Shown: positions 1 through 5,876 of the stretch, in pieces
Numbering within the stretch: the first letter of the stretch is position 1
Layout: the number at the start of each line of letters is the position of its first letter
Source of the DNA: Clostridia bacterium
GTDB taxonomy: Bacteria; Bacillota; Clostridia; Christensenellales; Aristaeellaceae
Length of the DNA: 7,013 nt
Direction of reading: 5' to 3'
Assembly: GCA_017620115.1 (NCBI GenBank)
Contig: JAFZRB010000387.1
Coordinates: forward strand, 1-7,013
The notes under the pieces: model-generated
Seen by the model: only the letters and a program-made list of their open reading frames with translations
Told to the model about the DNA's origin: nothing
Databases searched by the model: none
Made by a program: the position numbers and the translations under genes

Positions 1-1
1 C

Positions 2-589
2 CTGCCCAAAAATCATCCCGCCCGGGATGCCCAGGACACCTTCTATGTGGACGACAACGTGGTGCTGCGCACCCACACCTCGCCGGTTCAGGCCCGCATC
101 ATGACCACCCGCAAGCCCCCCATCCGCATCGTCTCGCCCGGCCGCGTGTACCGCGCCGACGAGGTGGACGCCACCCACTCCCCGGTGTTCCACCAGATCG
201 AGGGTCTGGTCATCGACGAAAACATCTCCATTGGCGACCTCAAGGGCACGCTGGACACCTTCGCCGAGCGCCTGTACGGCAAGGGCATCGCCACCCGTTT
301 CCGCCCCTCCTTCTTCCCCTTCACTGAGCCCTCGGCCGAGGTGGATCTCACCTGCGCGGCCTGCGGCGGCAAGGGCTGCCGCACCTGCAAGGGCACGGGC
401 TGGATCGAAGTGCTGGGCGCCGGCATGGTCAACCCCAGGGTGCTGGACATGTGCGGCATCGACTCGAAAAAGTATACCGGCTTCGCCTTCGGCATGGGCA
501 TCGAGCGCCTCACGCTGCTGAAATACAACGTGCCGGATCTGCGCTATCTCTATGAAAACGACCTGCGTTTCCTGAAGCAGTTCAGATAA
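2..589 (+). CDS. pheS: Phenylalanyl-tRNA synthetase alpha subunit, C-terminal part (5' end outside window)
   Basis: Catalytic subunit of the cytoplasmic class II phenylalanyl-tRNA synthetase, which charges tRNA-Phe with phenylalanine as an alpha2beta2 complex with PheT. The reading frame is open from the first bases, so the gene is cut by the window edge: 195 residues remain of about 340 usual. The first visible residues read LPKNHPARDAQDTFYV, a PheS hallmark, followed by VLRTHTSPVQ, VFHQIEGL, the FRPSFFPFTEPSAEVD segment and the class II motif 3 region GFAFGMGIERLTLLKY. Four cysteine codons at 353-388 form CX2CX4CX2C, the zinc-ribbon-like insertion found in Bacillus-type PheS and absent from E. 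coli PheS. The gene stops with TAA, which overlaps the ribosome binding site of pheT, so the two are an operon. Any upstream T-box leader, common for pheST in Firmicutes, lies outside the window. Identity is very secure. Confidence 0.98.
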   Translation: MPKNHPARDAQDTFYVDDNVVLRTHTSPVQARIMTTRKPPIRIVSPGRVYRADEVDATHSPVFHQIEGLVIDENISIGDLKGTLDTFAERLYGKGIATRFRPSFFPFTEPSAEVDLTCAACGGKGCRTCKGTGWIEVLGAGMVNPRVLDMCGIDSKKYTGFAFGMGIERLTLLKYNVPDLRYLYENDLRFLKQFR

Positions 590-595
590 AGGAGG
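589..595 (+). promoter_or_regulatory. Ribosome binding site of pheT
   Basis: AAGGAGG starts on the last base of the pheS stop codon and lies 9 bases before the pheT ATG at 605. It is a near-perfect anti-SD match. Its overlap with the pheS stop supports coupled translation of the two subunits, and it fixes the pheT start. Confidence 0.9.
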
Positions 596-604
596 ACGAC
601 CGCT

Positions 605-2998
605 ATGAAAGTGCCCATGAAATGGCTCAAAGAATATACCGAAATCAATCTGTCCGCGCAGGATTACGCGTCGAAGATGATCATGGCCGGCAACGGCGTG
701 GAGGGCATCGACAACACCGGCGAGCTGTTCGACAACGTGGTGGTCGGCCATGTGCTCTCCTGCGAAGGCATCGAGGGCACGCACCTGCACCTGTGCATGG
801 TGGACGTGGGCCAGGAAGAACCGCTGCAGATCGTATGCGGCGCGCCCAACGTGAGCGCGGGCGCGTGGGTGTGCGCGGCGCTGGACGGCGCGCATCTGCC
901 CGGCGGCGTGAAGATCAAGAAGGGCAAGCTGCGCGGCTATGTGTCGAACGGCATGCTGTGCTCCGGCCCCGAGCTGGACGTGCCCGCCGGCCTCTATCCG
1001 CACTGCGGCGAGGAGGGCATCATCCTGCTGAACGAGGAATACAAGCCCGGCACGGACGTCAAAGAGGTGTTCCACCTGGGCGACGACGTGGTCGATTTCG
1101 AGGTGCTGGCCAACCGCCCGGACTGCCTGAGCGTGTGGGGGCTGGCCCGCGAGAGCGCCGCCGTGCTGGACACGCACTGCGTGATGCCCGAAATCGCCGT
1201 TCAGGAGACCGAAGGCATCGGCAAATTCGACGACTACGCCCGCATCCTCGTGACCGACGACGAGCTGTGCCCGCGCTACTGCGCGCGCGTGATCAAAAAC
1301 GTGAAGATCGGCCCCTCGCCCATGTGGATGCGCGAATACCTCTACGGCGCGGGCGTGCGGCCCATCAACAACATCGTGGACATCACCAACTTCATCATGC
1401 TGGAGACCGGGCATCCCATGCACGCCTTCGACCTCTCGAAGGTGCGCGACCGCACCATCATCGTGCGCCGCGCCCGCGAGAACGAGCCGCTGACCACGCT
1501 GGACGGCAAGGAGTACGCGCTCACCCCCGACATGCTGGTCATCGCCGACGCCGAGCGCGCCACGGGCCTGGCCGGCATCATGGGCGGCGAGGAGAGCGAG
1601 ATCGTGGAAGGCACCACCGACGTGCTCTTCGAATGCGCTACCTTCGACCGCACGAACAACCGCCTCACCGCCCGCGCGCTGGGCATCCGCACCGAGTCCA
1701 GCGGCCGCTTCGAGAAGGGCGTGTGCGTGCGCACCACCATGGAGGCGCTGGACCGCGCGTGCATGCTGGTGAACATGCTGGAGTGCGGCGACGTGGTGCC
1801 CGGCGCGTTCGACCACTATCCGAACCCGCTGGCGCCGCAGGTCATCGACGCGGACATCGACCGCATCAACCGCCGTATCGCCTGCAGCCTCTCCGGCGAG
1901 GAGATGCAGGACATCCTCGAGCGGCTGGGCTTCGGGGTCGAGCTGGGCGGGAACGAGCTCTCCTGCACCGTGCCCGAATGGCGCATGGACTTCGAGACCG
2001 ACGCCGACATCTCCGAAGAAGTGCTGCGTCTGTACGGCTACGACAAGATCCCCTCCACGCTGATGACCGGCGTGACCATGGCCGGCCACCGCAGCGAAAA
2101 GCAGGCGCTGCTGGATCGGGTGAAGACCAGCCTCGTGGGCATGGGCTTCTATGAGGCGCTGAACTTCTCGTTCGTCTCGCCCAAATGGGTGGACGCGCTG
2201 GGCCTCGACAAGGACGACCCGCGCGCCAGCTTCATCACCATCCGCAATCCCCTGGGCGAGGATACCAGCGTCATGCGCACCACGCTCGTGCCCTCCATGC
2301 TGAACACCCTGGCGCTGAACATCAACCGCGGCAACGCGGAGGGCCGCCTGTTCGAGGCCGCGCCCGTGTTCTCCGCCGGAAAGACCGAGACCACGCCCGC
2401 CACCGAGACCATCAGCCTGTGCATGGGCCTGTACGGCGAGAAGGCCGATTTCTACGCCCTGCGCGACGCGGTGGTCTGCCTGCTGGGCGAATTCGGCATA
2501 CGGCCCCGCGCGGCCGCGGGCGGCGACGGCTACTATCATCCCGGCCGCAAGGCCGTGCTGAGCGTGGACGGCGTCGAGATCGCGCGCGTGGGCGAGATCC
2601 ATCCGGACGTGGCCGAGGCGTTCGACATTCCGGGCCGCGTGTATGTGGCCGAAGTCGATCTGTTCCGCCTCCCCGCGCTGGCTCAGCCCATCCCCGAGGT
2701 GCAGCCGCTGCCGAAGTTCCCCGCCGTGACCCGCGATATCGCGCTGGTGATGGACGAGTCCGTGGCGGTGGGCCCGGTGATGGAGGCCATCGAAAAGGCC
2801 GGCGGCAAGCTCATCGAGGACGTGAGCCTGTTCGACATCTACCGCGACGTCAAGCTGGGCCTGGGCAAAAAGAGCGCGGCCTTCGCGCTGAGCTTCCGCG
2901 CCGCCGACCGCACGCTCACCGACGCCGAGATCGGCGCCGCGATGGACAAGATTCTCGCCGCCTGCCAGAACGGCTTCGGGGCGGAGCTGAGAAGCTGA
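605..2998 (+). CDS. pheT: Phenylalanyl-tRNA synthetase beta subunit
   Basis: Structural, tRNA-binding and editing subunit of the phenylalanyl-tRNA synthetase, which hydrolyses mischarged Tyr-tRNA-Phe. The 797 residues match the usual bacterial length of about 800, so it is complete. Domains in order: N-terminal OB-fold tRNA-binding domain at about 40-150 (VVVGHVLSC, IVCGAPNV, KLRGYVSNGMLCS); NRPDCLSVWGLARE at 170-183; B3/B4 editing domain at about 215-390 with GHPMHAFD (269-276), GIMGGEESE and RTESSGRFEKGV; B5 domain at about 408-483 ending in YGYDKIP; catalytic-like core at about 495-690 with RNPLGEDTSVMRTTLVPSML; and C-terminal ferredoxin-fold anticodon-binding (FDX-ACB) domain at 703-797 beginning PKFPAVTRDIALVMDES. 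The start is set by the AAGGAGG 9 bases upstream. One oddity: the HPxADKL-type motif of the tRNA-binding domain reads GIEGTHLHLC here. The frame is unbroken throughout. Confidence 0.98.
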   Translation: MKVPMKWLKEYTEINLSAQDYASKMIMAGNGVEGIDNTGELFDNVVVGHVLSCEGIEGTHLHLCMVDVGQEEPLQIVCGAPNVSAGAWVCAALDGAHLPGGVKIKKGKLRGYVSNGMLCSGPELDVPAGLYPHCGEEGIILLNEEYKPGTDVKEVFHLGDDVVDFEVLANRPDCLSVWGLARESAAVLDTHCVMPEIAVQETEGIGKFDDYARILVTDDELCPRYCARVIKNVKIGPSPMWMREYLYGAGVRPINNIVDITNFIMLETGHPMHAFDLSKVRDRTIIVRRARENEPLTTLDGKEYALTPDMLVIADAERATGLAGIMGGEESEIVEGTTDVLFECATFDRTNNRLTARALGIRTESSGRFEKGVCVRTTMEALDRACMLVNMLECGDVVPGAFDHYPNPLAPQVIDADIDRINRRIACSLSGEEMQDILERLGFGVELGGNELSCTVPEWRMDFETDADISEEVLRLYGYDKIPSTLMTGVTMAGHRSEKQALLDRVKTSLVGMGFYEALNFSFVSPKWVDALGLDKDDPRASFITIRNPLGEDTSVMRTTLVPSMLNTLALNINRGNAEGRLFEAAPVFSAGKTETTPATETISLCMGLYGEKADFYALRDAVVCLLGEFGIRPRAAAGGDGYYHPGRKAVLSVDGVEIARVGEIHPDVAEAFDIPGRVYVAEVDLFRLPALAQPIPEVQPLPKFPAVTRDIALVMDESVAVGPVMEAIEKAGGKLIEDVSLFDIYRDVKLGLGKKSAAFALSFRAADRTLTDAEIGAAMDKILAACQNGFGAELRS

Positions 2999-3074
2999 TC
3001 GGGTTTCCCTATACGGTTTATCCTTCCGCGACGGCACTCACCACCGACAATACAAACAGAGGAGAGCGATCATC
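2999..3074 (+). other. pheT to membrane-protein gap, no clear promoter or terminator
   Basis: A 76-base spacer that is less GC-rich than the flanking genes. I see no terminator hairpin with a T-run and no convincing -35/-10 pair. The downstream gene may therefore be read from the pheST transcript, but a weak promoter cannot be excluded by eye. The end of the spacer holds the ribosome binding site AGAGGAGAG at 3058-3066; its GGAG core (3061-3064) lies 10 bases before the ATG at 3075. Confidence 0.5.
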
Positions 3075-3983
3075 ATGACAAGATCCGGACAGGCCCGCAA
3101 GTTTGCCCGCAAGACCCTGAAAAAGACGGGCGGCGCGACCCGCAGGGTGATGTGCGTTCAGATGGTGCTGTATACGCTCATCATCGCCGCGACGACCGCC
3201 GCTGTCGAACTGGACAGCCGCAAGATCATTCAGCTGGACGCGATTTCGCCCTGGCTGATGAAGCTGCTGTTCCCCTGCGCGTTGTTCCTGCTCGCGCTGG
3301 TCAACCTGCTGATCAACGTGCCGCTGACGGCCATCGCGCGCAAGAGCAGCGACGGCGCGTTCTCGCGCATGAACTTCGGCCGCGTGCTCATCGCCATCCT
3401 GCTGGCGCTGCTGCCGGCGGCGGCGCTCTACGGCATCATGCAGCTGGCTGATCTGGCCAACAACCAGTGGCAGGTCATCCTGAACTGGGCGCTCGCCAAC
3501 AACACCAACATCATCCTGAGCTGCGCGGCCGCCGCGGCCGGGCTGCTGGTCATCCTGTATGTATGCGGCGTGATCGGCGTGTTCTCGCGCCAGCTGATGC
3601 TGTACATGGCGGACTGCCCCGACCGGATGAAGGGCGCGAGCGTGGGCCAGATCGTGCGCAACGGCTTCGCGCACGCCTTCGCGCCGGTGCTGCTGGTGCT
3701 GCGCTCGCTGTTCTGGTTCCTGCTGCTGCTCATCATCGTGGCGGCGCTGGTCGTGGCGGCGTGCTTCATCACCTCCACCATCACGCTGGACGCGCCCCTC
3801 GATATGGTGCTTCTGCAGATCACCGCGGCCATCACCGCGCCGCTGCCCGCCTGGGCCATCGGCTCGATCATCGTGCTGGGCGTCGTGTGGGTGCTGGGGC
3901 TGGGCCTGGTCTTCTGGCCGCGCTTCAGCATGATGCGCCTGTACTACCACCGCCTCATCATGCGCGACACCGACGTTATGTAA
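3075..3983 (+). CDS. Six-helix integral membrane protein of unknown function
   Basis: I do not recognise the family. The 302-residue product has a strongly basic N-terminal tail (residues 1-24, many Lys/Arg, no cleavable signal peptide), then about six hydrophobic helices at roughly 25-44, 62-84, 101-123, 146-170, 205-233 and 257-280, and a short basic, Tyr-rich, probably cytoplasmic C-terminus (RLYYHRLIMRDTD). A polar stretch rich in Asp/Asn/Gln (124-145) and a loop with Cys-Pro-Asp-Arg (181-184) separate the helices. No catalytic motif, nucleotide-binding site or transporter signature is visible. The start is supported by AGAGGAGAG about 10 bases upstream, and codon use matches the neighbouring GC-rich genes, so it is a real gene. 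Lying 76 bases behind pheT on the same strand, it could be co-transcribed, but position alone gives no function. It may be a lineage-specific membrane protein of the DUF kind. Confidence 0.85.
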   Translation: MTRSGQARKFARKTLKKTGGATRRVMCVQMVLYTLIIAATTAAVELDSRKIIQLDAISPWLMKLLFPCALFLLALVNLLINVPLTAIARKSSDGAFSRMNFGRVLIAILLALLPAAALYGIMQLADLANNQWQVILNWALANNTNIILSCAAAAAGLLVILYVCGVIGVFSRQLMLYMADCPDRMKGASVGQIVRNGFAHAFAPVLLVLRSLFWFLLLLIIVAALVVAACFITSTITLDAPLDMVLLQITAAITAPLPAWAIGSIIVLGVVWVLGLGLVFWPRFSMMRLYYHRLIMRDTDVM

Positions 3984-3997
3984 GCGCCAGAACACCA

Positions 3998-4011
3998 TCT
4001 TCCCGGGAAGA
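3998..4011. repeat. Perfect 14-base palindrome in convergent intergenic region
   Basis: TCTTCCCGGGAAGA is its own reverse complement and lies 14 bases after the stop codon of the membrane-protein gene. With no loop it is a poor hairpin. It could be a protein-binding site or part of a termination region, or it could be chance in GC-rich DNA. Confidence 0.4.
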
Positions 4012-4040
4012 GGCGTCAAACTCCATTTCCCTGACTGACA

Positions 4041-4073
4041 AGCGCCCCGGTTCCATCGCGGAGCCGGGGCGCT
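4041..4073. terminator. GC-rich hairpin between convergent genes, candidate bidirectional terminator
   Basis: The arms at 4041-4054 (AGCGCCCCGGTTCC) and 4060-4073 (GGAGCCGGGGCGCT) form a 14-base-pair stem with a single G-T wobble and a 5-base loop. It sits 13 bases beyond the toxin stop (minus strand) and 57 bases beyond the membrane-protein stop (plus strand), which is where a shared terminator would lie. Neither side has a proper run of T residues, so it is not a textbook intrinsic terminator. It may work with Rho, or mainly protect mRNA 3' ends. Confidence 0.65.
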
Positions 4074-4086
4074 CGCCTCATATGCG

Positions 4087-4401
4087 TCATGTTTCGACAA
4101 ACAGCGCTTGCAGGCATTCCTGCCGCTGGTGCAAAATGCGAATGACGACAACACTGTCGTCATTTTCAAGATAGAAGACGCAATAATTCTCGCACACCAG
4201 ATAGCGGTACTCGGTATGAACGGCTATCATGGCATCCAGCGGACGGCCGCGCCGGGGAAAGCTCCGCAAGCCTTCCACCGCTTTTCTCAATTCGTCCATG
4301 ACGCGCCGCGCCGCCGTGGGGTTTGAGAGTTCGTCGCGTATATACGCCCGAATGGAAATCAGATCCTTGCGGGCTTCCGGCGATACGATCACCTGCGCCA
4401 T
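4087..4401 (-). CDS. Type II toxin, RelE/ParE family
   Basis: The 104-residue product has the size and layout of RelE/ParE toxins. A helical hairpin (residues about 7-47, beginning SPEARKDLISIRAYI and containing NPTAARRVMDEL) is followed by LRSFPRRGRPL and a C-terminal beta-sheet with YRYLVCENYCVFYLEND, VVVIRILHQRQE and ALF near the end. In this superfamily RelE-type members cut mRNA on the ribosome and ParE-type members poison DNA gyrase; which applies here cannot be decided from sequence. His91, Arg93 and the Tyr/Arg residues of the sheet (Y65, R66, Y67) are candidate functional positions. The start ATG has GGAGG (4414-4410) 8 bases upstream, inside the end of the antitoxin gene, and the gap to the antitoxin stop is only 3 bases, so translation is probably coupled. 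The antitoxin comes first, the usual order for this family. The gene appears intact. Confidence 0.92.
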   Translation of the reverse strand: MAQVIVSPEARKDLISIRAYIRDELSNPTAARRVMDELRKAVEGLRSFPRRGRPLDAMIAVHTEYRYLVCENYCVFYLENDDSVVVIRILHQRQECLQALFVET

Positions 4402-4404
4402 CGT

Positions 4405-4650
4405 TCAGTCCTCCAGGCCGTCAAACGCCTCGTCGACGCTCAGGCCGCCCTGTGTGCGCACGGCCTCCAGGCCCTTCGACAGCTCGGCCAGCAGTTGAAC
4501 GGTCGCCTTCATCTTCTCATACGCCGCCATGCTCTGAACGACATATCTGCCGCGCCCGTTTTTCGTGAGATACACCACGGAGCCGTCGTCGCACCGGCCC
4601 AGCACCTCGGTGTAATTCTTCAAATCAGAGATCGGAACGATGTTCGTCAT
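4405..4650 (-). CDS. Type II antitoxin, Phd/YefM family
   Basis: Small DNA-binding antitoxin expected to neutralise the adjacent RelE/ParE toxin and repress its own operon. The 81-residue product opens with the Phd/YefM-type N-terminus (NIVPISDLKNYTEVLGRC) and carries the strand YLTKNGRGRYVVQS at about 28-40, typical of the family's dimerisation and DNA-binding half. AYEKMKATVQLLAELSKGLE follows, then an acidic C-terminus (SVDEAFDGLED) expected to wrap around the toxin. Two in-frame ATGs exist. The upstream one at 4659 directly abuts the AAGGAG at 4665-4660 and is too close to be used, whereas the ATG at 4650 has an ideal 9-base spacing, so the shorter 81-residue product is chosen. The toxin start lies 3 bases after this stop codon. 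Confidence 0.93.
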   Translation of the reverse strand: MTNIVPISDLKNYTEVLGRCDDGSVVYLTKNGRGRYVVQSMAAYEKMKATVQLLAELSKGLEAVRTQGGLSVDEAFDGLED

Positions 4651-4659
4651 CTTACACAT

Positions 4660-4665
4660 CTCCTT
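4660..4665 (-). promoter_or_regulatory. Ribosome binding site deciding the antitoxin start
   Basis: AAGGAG on the minus strand lies 9 bases from the ATG at 4650 and touches the ATG at 4659. Spacing therefore selects the inner ATG, giving an 81- rather than 84-residue antitoxin. Confidence 0.85.
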
Positions 4666-4673
4666 CCGTCTTC

Positions 4674-4702
4674 ATTATACCGAAATTCACCGTTAAATTC
4701 AA
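4674..4702 (-). promoter_or_regulatory. Sigma-70/SigA-type promoter of the toxin-antitoxin operon
   Basis: On the minus strand the -35 box TTGAAT (4702-4697) and the consensus -10 box TATAAT (4679-4674) are separated by exactly 17 bases. The predicted transcription start is near 4669-4666, leaving a leader of only about 16-19 bases with the ribosome binding site almost at its 5' end. The region is markedly AT-rich compared with its surroundings. It lies between the acyltransferase stop and the antitoxin start, so the toxin-antitoxin pair has its own promoter. Confidence 0.85.
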
Positions 4703-4734
4703 CCCCAAAGAAACGCGCTTCGCTTTTCACCGTT
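4683..4734. repeat. Short direct repeats over the toxin-antitoxin promoter, possible operator
   Basis: Read on the minus strand, AACGGTGAA occurs at 4694-4686 (inside the promoter spacer) and again at 4734-4726 (spanning the acyltransferase stop codon), exactly 40 bases apart. TGAATTT also occurs at 4701-4695 and 4689-4683, 12 bases apart and overlapping the -35 box and spacer. Phd/YefM antitoxins repress their operons by binding repeats at the promoter, so these could be operator sites. That is inference, and no strong inverted repeat is visible. Confidence 0.4.
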
Positions 4735-5848
4735 CCAGCCATCCGTCCAGCTTATCGAACGCCGGGTTCAGCGCCTTCAGGAGCGGCGCTTCCAGCAGGT
4801 ATCTGCGGATCAGGTCGGCCGCCGCGCAGGCCAGGTAGACGCCGGCGGGCGCGAGCAGCGCCAGACGCCAGAAGCCGTTCGTCTGGCTCGCCTGCCAGCT
4901 TTTCAGAACGGTTCCCCATAGCCACTGGCGAAGGAGGCTGTGGTCGTGGATGAGGTACACCCCGAACGACGCCCCGGACAGCAGCGTCAGCGCCCGATAC
5001 GGCTTCACGCGCAGATTCGCGAAGAACAGGAAAAACGCGCACGAGCTCAAAAGCTGAGGCAGCGCGTTTTTTTCCGCGAAGAAGTTGTTCCAGCCCGGCG
5101 CGCGCTGAAAGAGCTCCGAATGAGCGGGGGCCCAGAGGCACATGATCGTGATGAAAGCCTGCGCCGCGACGAACAGCGCGCCCTGCAGCGGCAGGCAGCG
5201 GGTCATTCTGTTCGGGAATTTGCGGAAATACGCGCCCAGCGCATACAGGTACAAAAACCACGTGATCTGGTGGAAAAACTGCGACGACGGGGCCTGGAAG
5301 GTCAGCGTGGGGATCGCGCTCAGATACGCGCCGCCCAGCGCGACGATACACAGATGCGCGTTCCGGCTCAGCCGCTTCACCGCGGGCTGCAGCAGCGGCA
5401 GCAGCGCGTTCAGCGCCAGATACATGGTCACGAACCAGTACGGGCTGCGCGAAATGACCAGCGCGGCGGCGAGATACGTTTCCCCCGTTATATCCGCGCG
5501 CCAGCCCGCCAGCTGCGCCAGCAGCGTAAGCCCCACGGAATAGAAAAGCGTCTCCGCCAGCGTCGCGAAAAAACGCCGGGCCCTGAACGGCGCGAGGAAA
5601 TAGCCCGTGATAAGCACGAAGCTGTTCACCCCGGTCATGCCCCCCGCGAACATGAGCGTCGCCAGCGCTTTGTTGAAGGCGTTGTCCGTGCTCATCGCCA
5701 TGCCGTGCCAGGCCATGTGATGGCCGATGATCAGCAGCATGCACGCGACGCGCAGCAGCTCGACGCCGCCCTCGCGCTTCGCGGCCCGAACGCCGGAGGG
5801 CGCGCCTTCTTCCCGCCGCGCCGGATGAAGCCGGCGTTCCTTCCGCAT
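4727..5848 (-). CDS. Membrane acyltransferase, acyltransferase 3 family
   Basis: A 373-residue multi-pass membrane protein of the acyltransferase 3 family, whose members move acetyl or other acyl groups onto sugars of cell-surface polymers, exopolysaccharides or peptidoglycan. The family start is seen at residues 30-44 (ELLRVACMLLIIGHH, with the conserved Arg and His of the first helix). NSFVLITGYFL follows at 75-85, WFVTMYLALNALLPLL at 138-153, a helix pair around 195-208 (TWFLYLYALGAYF), and near the C-terminus SGASFGVYLIHDHSLLRQWLW at 291-311. About ten hydrophobic segments fit the family. Residues 1-27 are a basic, probably cytoplasmic extension. The ATG at 5848 has GGGAG at 5863-5859, 10 bases upstream. 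It begins 28 bases after the stop of the U32 gene, suggesting one operon. The acceptor cannot be told from sequence; no capsule or cell-wall genes are adjacent in the window. Confidence 0.88.
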   Translation of the reverse strand: MRKERRLHPARREEGAPSGVRAAKREGGVELLRVACMLLIIGHHMAWHGMAMSTDNAFNKALATLMFAGGMTGVNSFVLITGYFLAPFRARRFFATLAETLFYSVGLTLLAQLAGWRADITGETYLAAALVISRSPYWFVTMYLALNALLPLLQPAVKRLSRNAHLCIVALGGAYLSAIPTLTFQAPSSQFFHQITWFLYLYALGAYFRKFPNRMTRCLPLQGALFVAAQAFITIMCLWAPAHSELFQRAPGWNNFFAEKNALPQLLSSCAFFLFFANLRVKPYRALTLLSGASFGVYLIHDHSLLRQWLWGTVLKSWQASQTNGFWRLALLAPAGVYLACAAADLIRRYLLEAPLLKALNPAFDKLDGWLER

Positions 5849-5876
5849 GTGCGTATCACTCCCTGCCGTCGCGGCG

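Noticed and set aside
353..388. Four-cysteine insertion in PheS as a novel zinc site
   Set aside because: The same CX2CX4CX2C element is known from Bacillus-type PheS proteins, so it is a family feature and not new.
622..2154. 510-codon frame overlapping pheT on the same strand
   Set aside because: It is an Arg/His/Gly-rich alternate frame inside pheT, which is unmistakable in its own frame.
3018..4169. 383-codon open frame on the minus strand opposite the membrane protein
   Set aside because: The translation is low-complexity Gln/His/Asp/Arg, mirrors the Leu/Ala-rich membrane gene, and runs out of frame into the toxin gene; no ribosome binding site fits.
4651..4659. Longer antitoxin start (three extra residues, ATG at 4659)
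   Set aside because: That ATG directly abuts the AAGGAG ribosome binding site with no spacing, while the next ATG at 4650 has a normal 9-base spacing and begins at the family's usual N-terminus.
4660..4726. Terminator for the acyltransferase transcript upstream of the toxin-antitoxin promoter
   Set aside because: Only weak, wobble-dependent pairings around the AAGCG/CGTTT words can be drawn; no stable stem with a T-run is visible.
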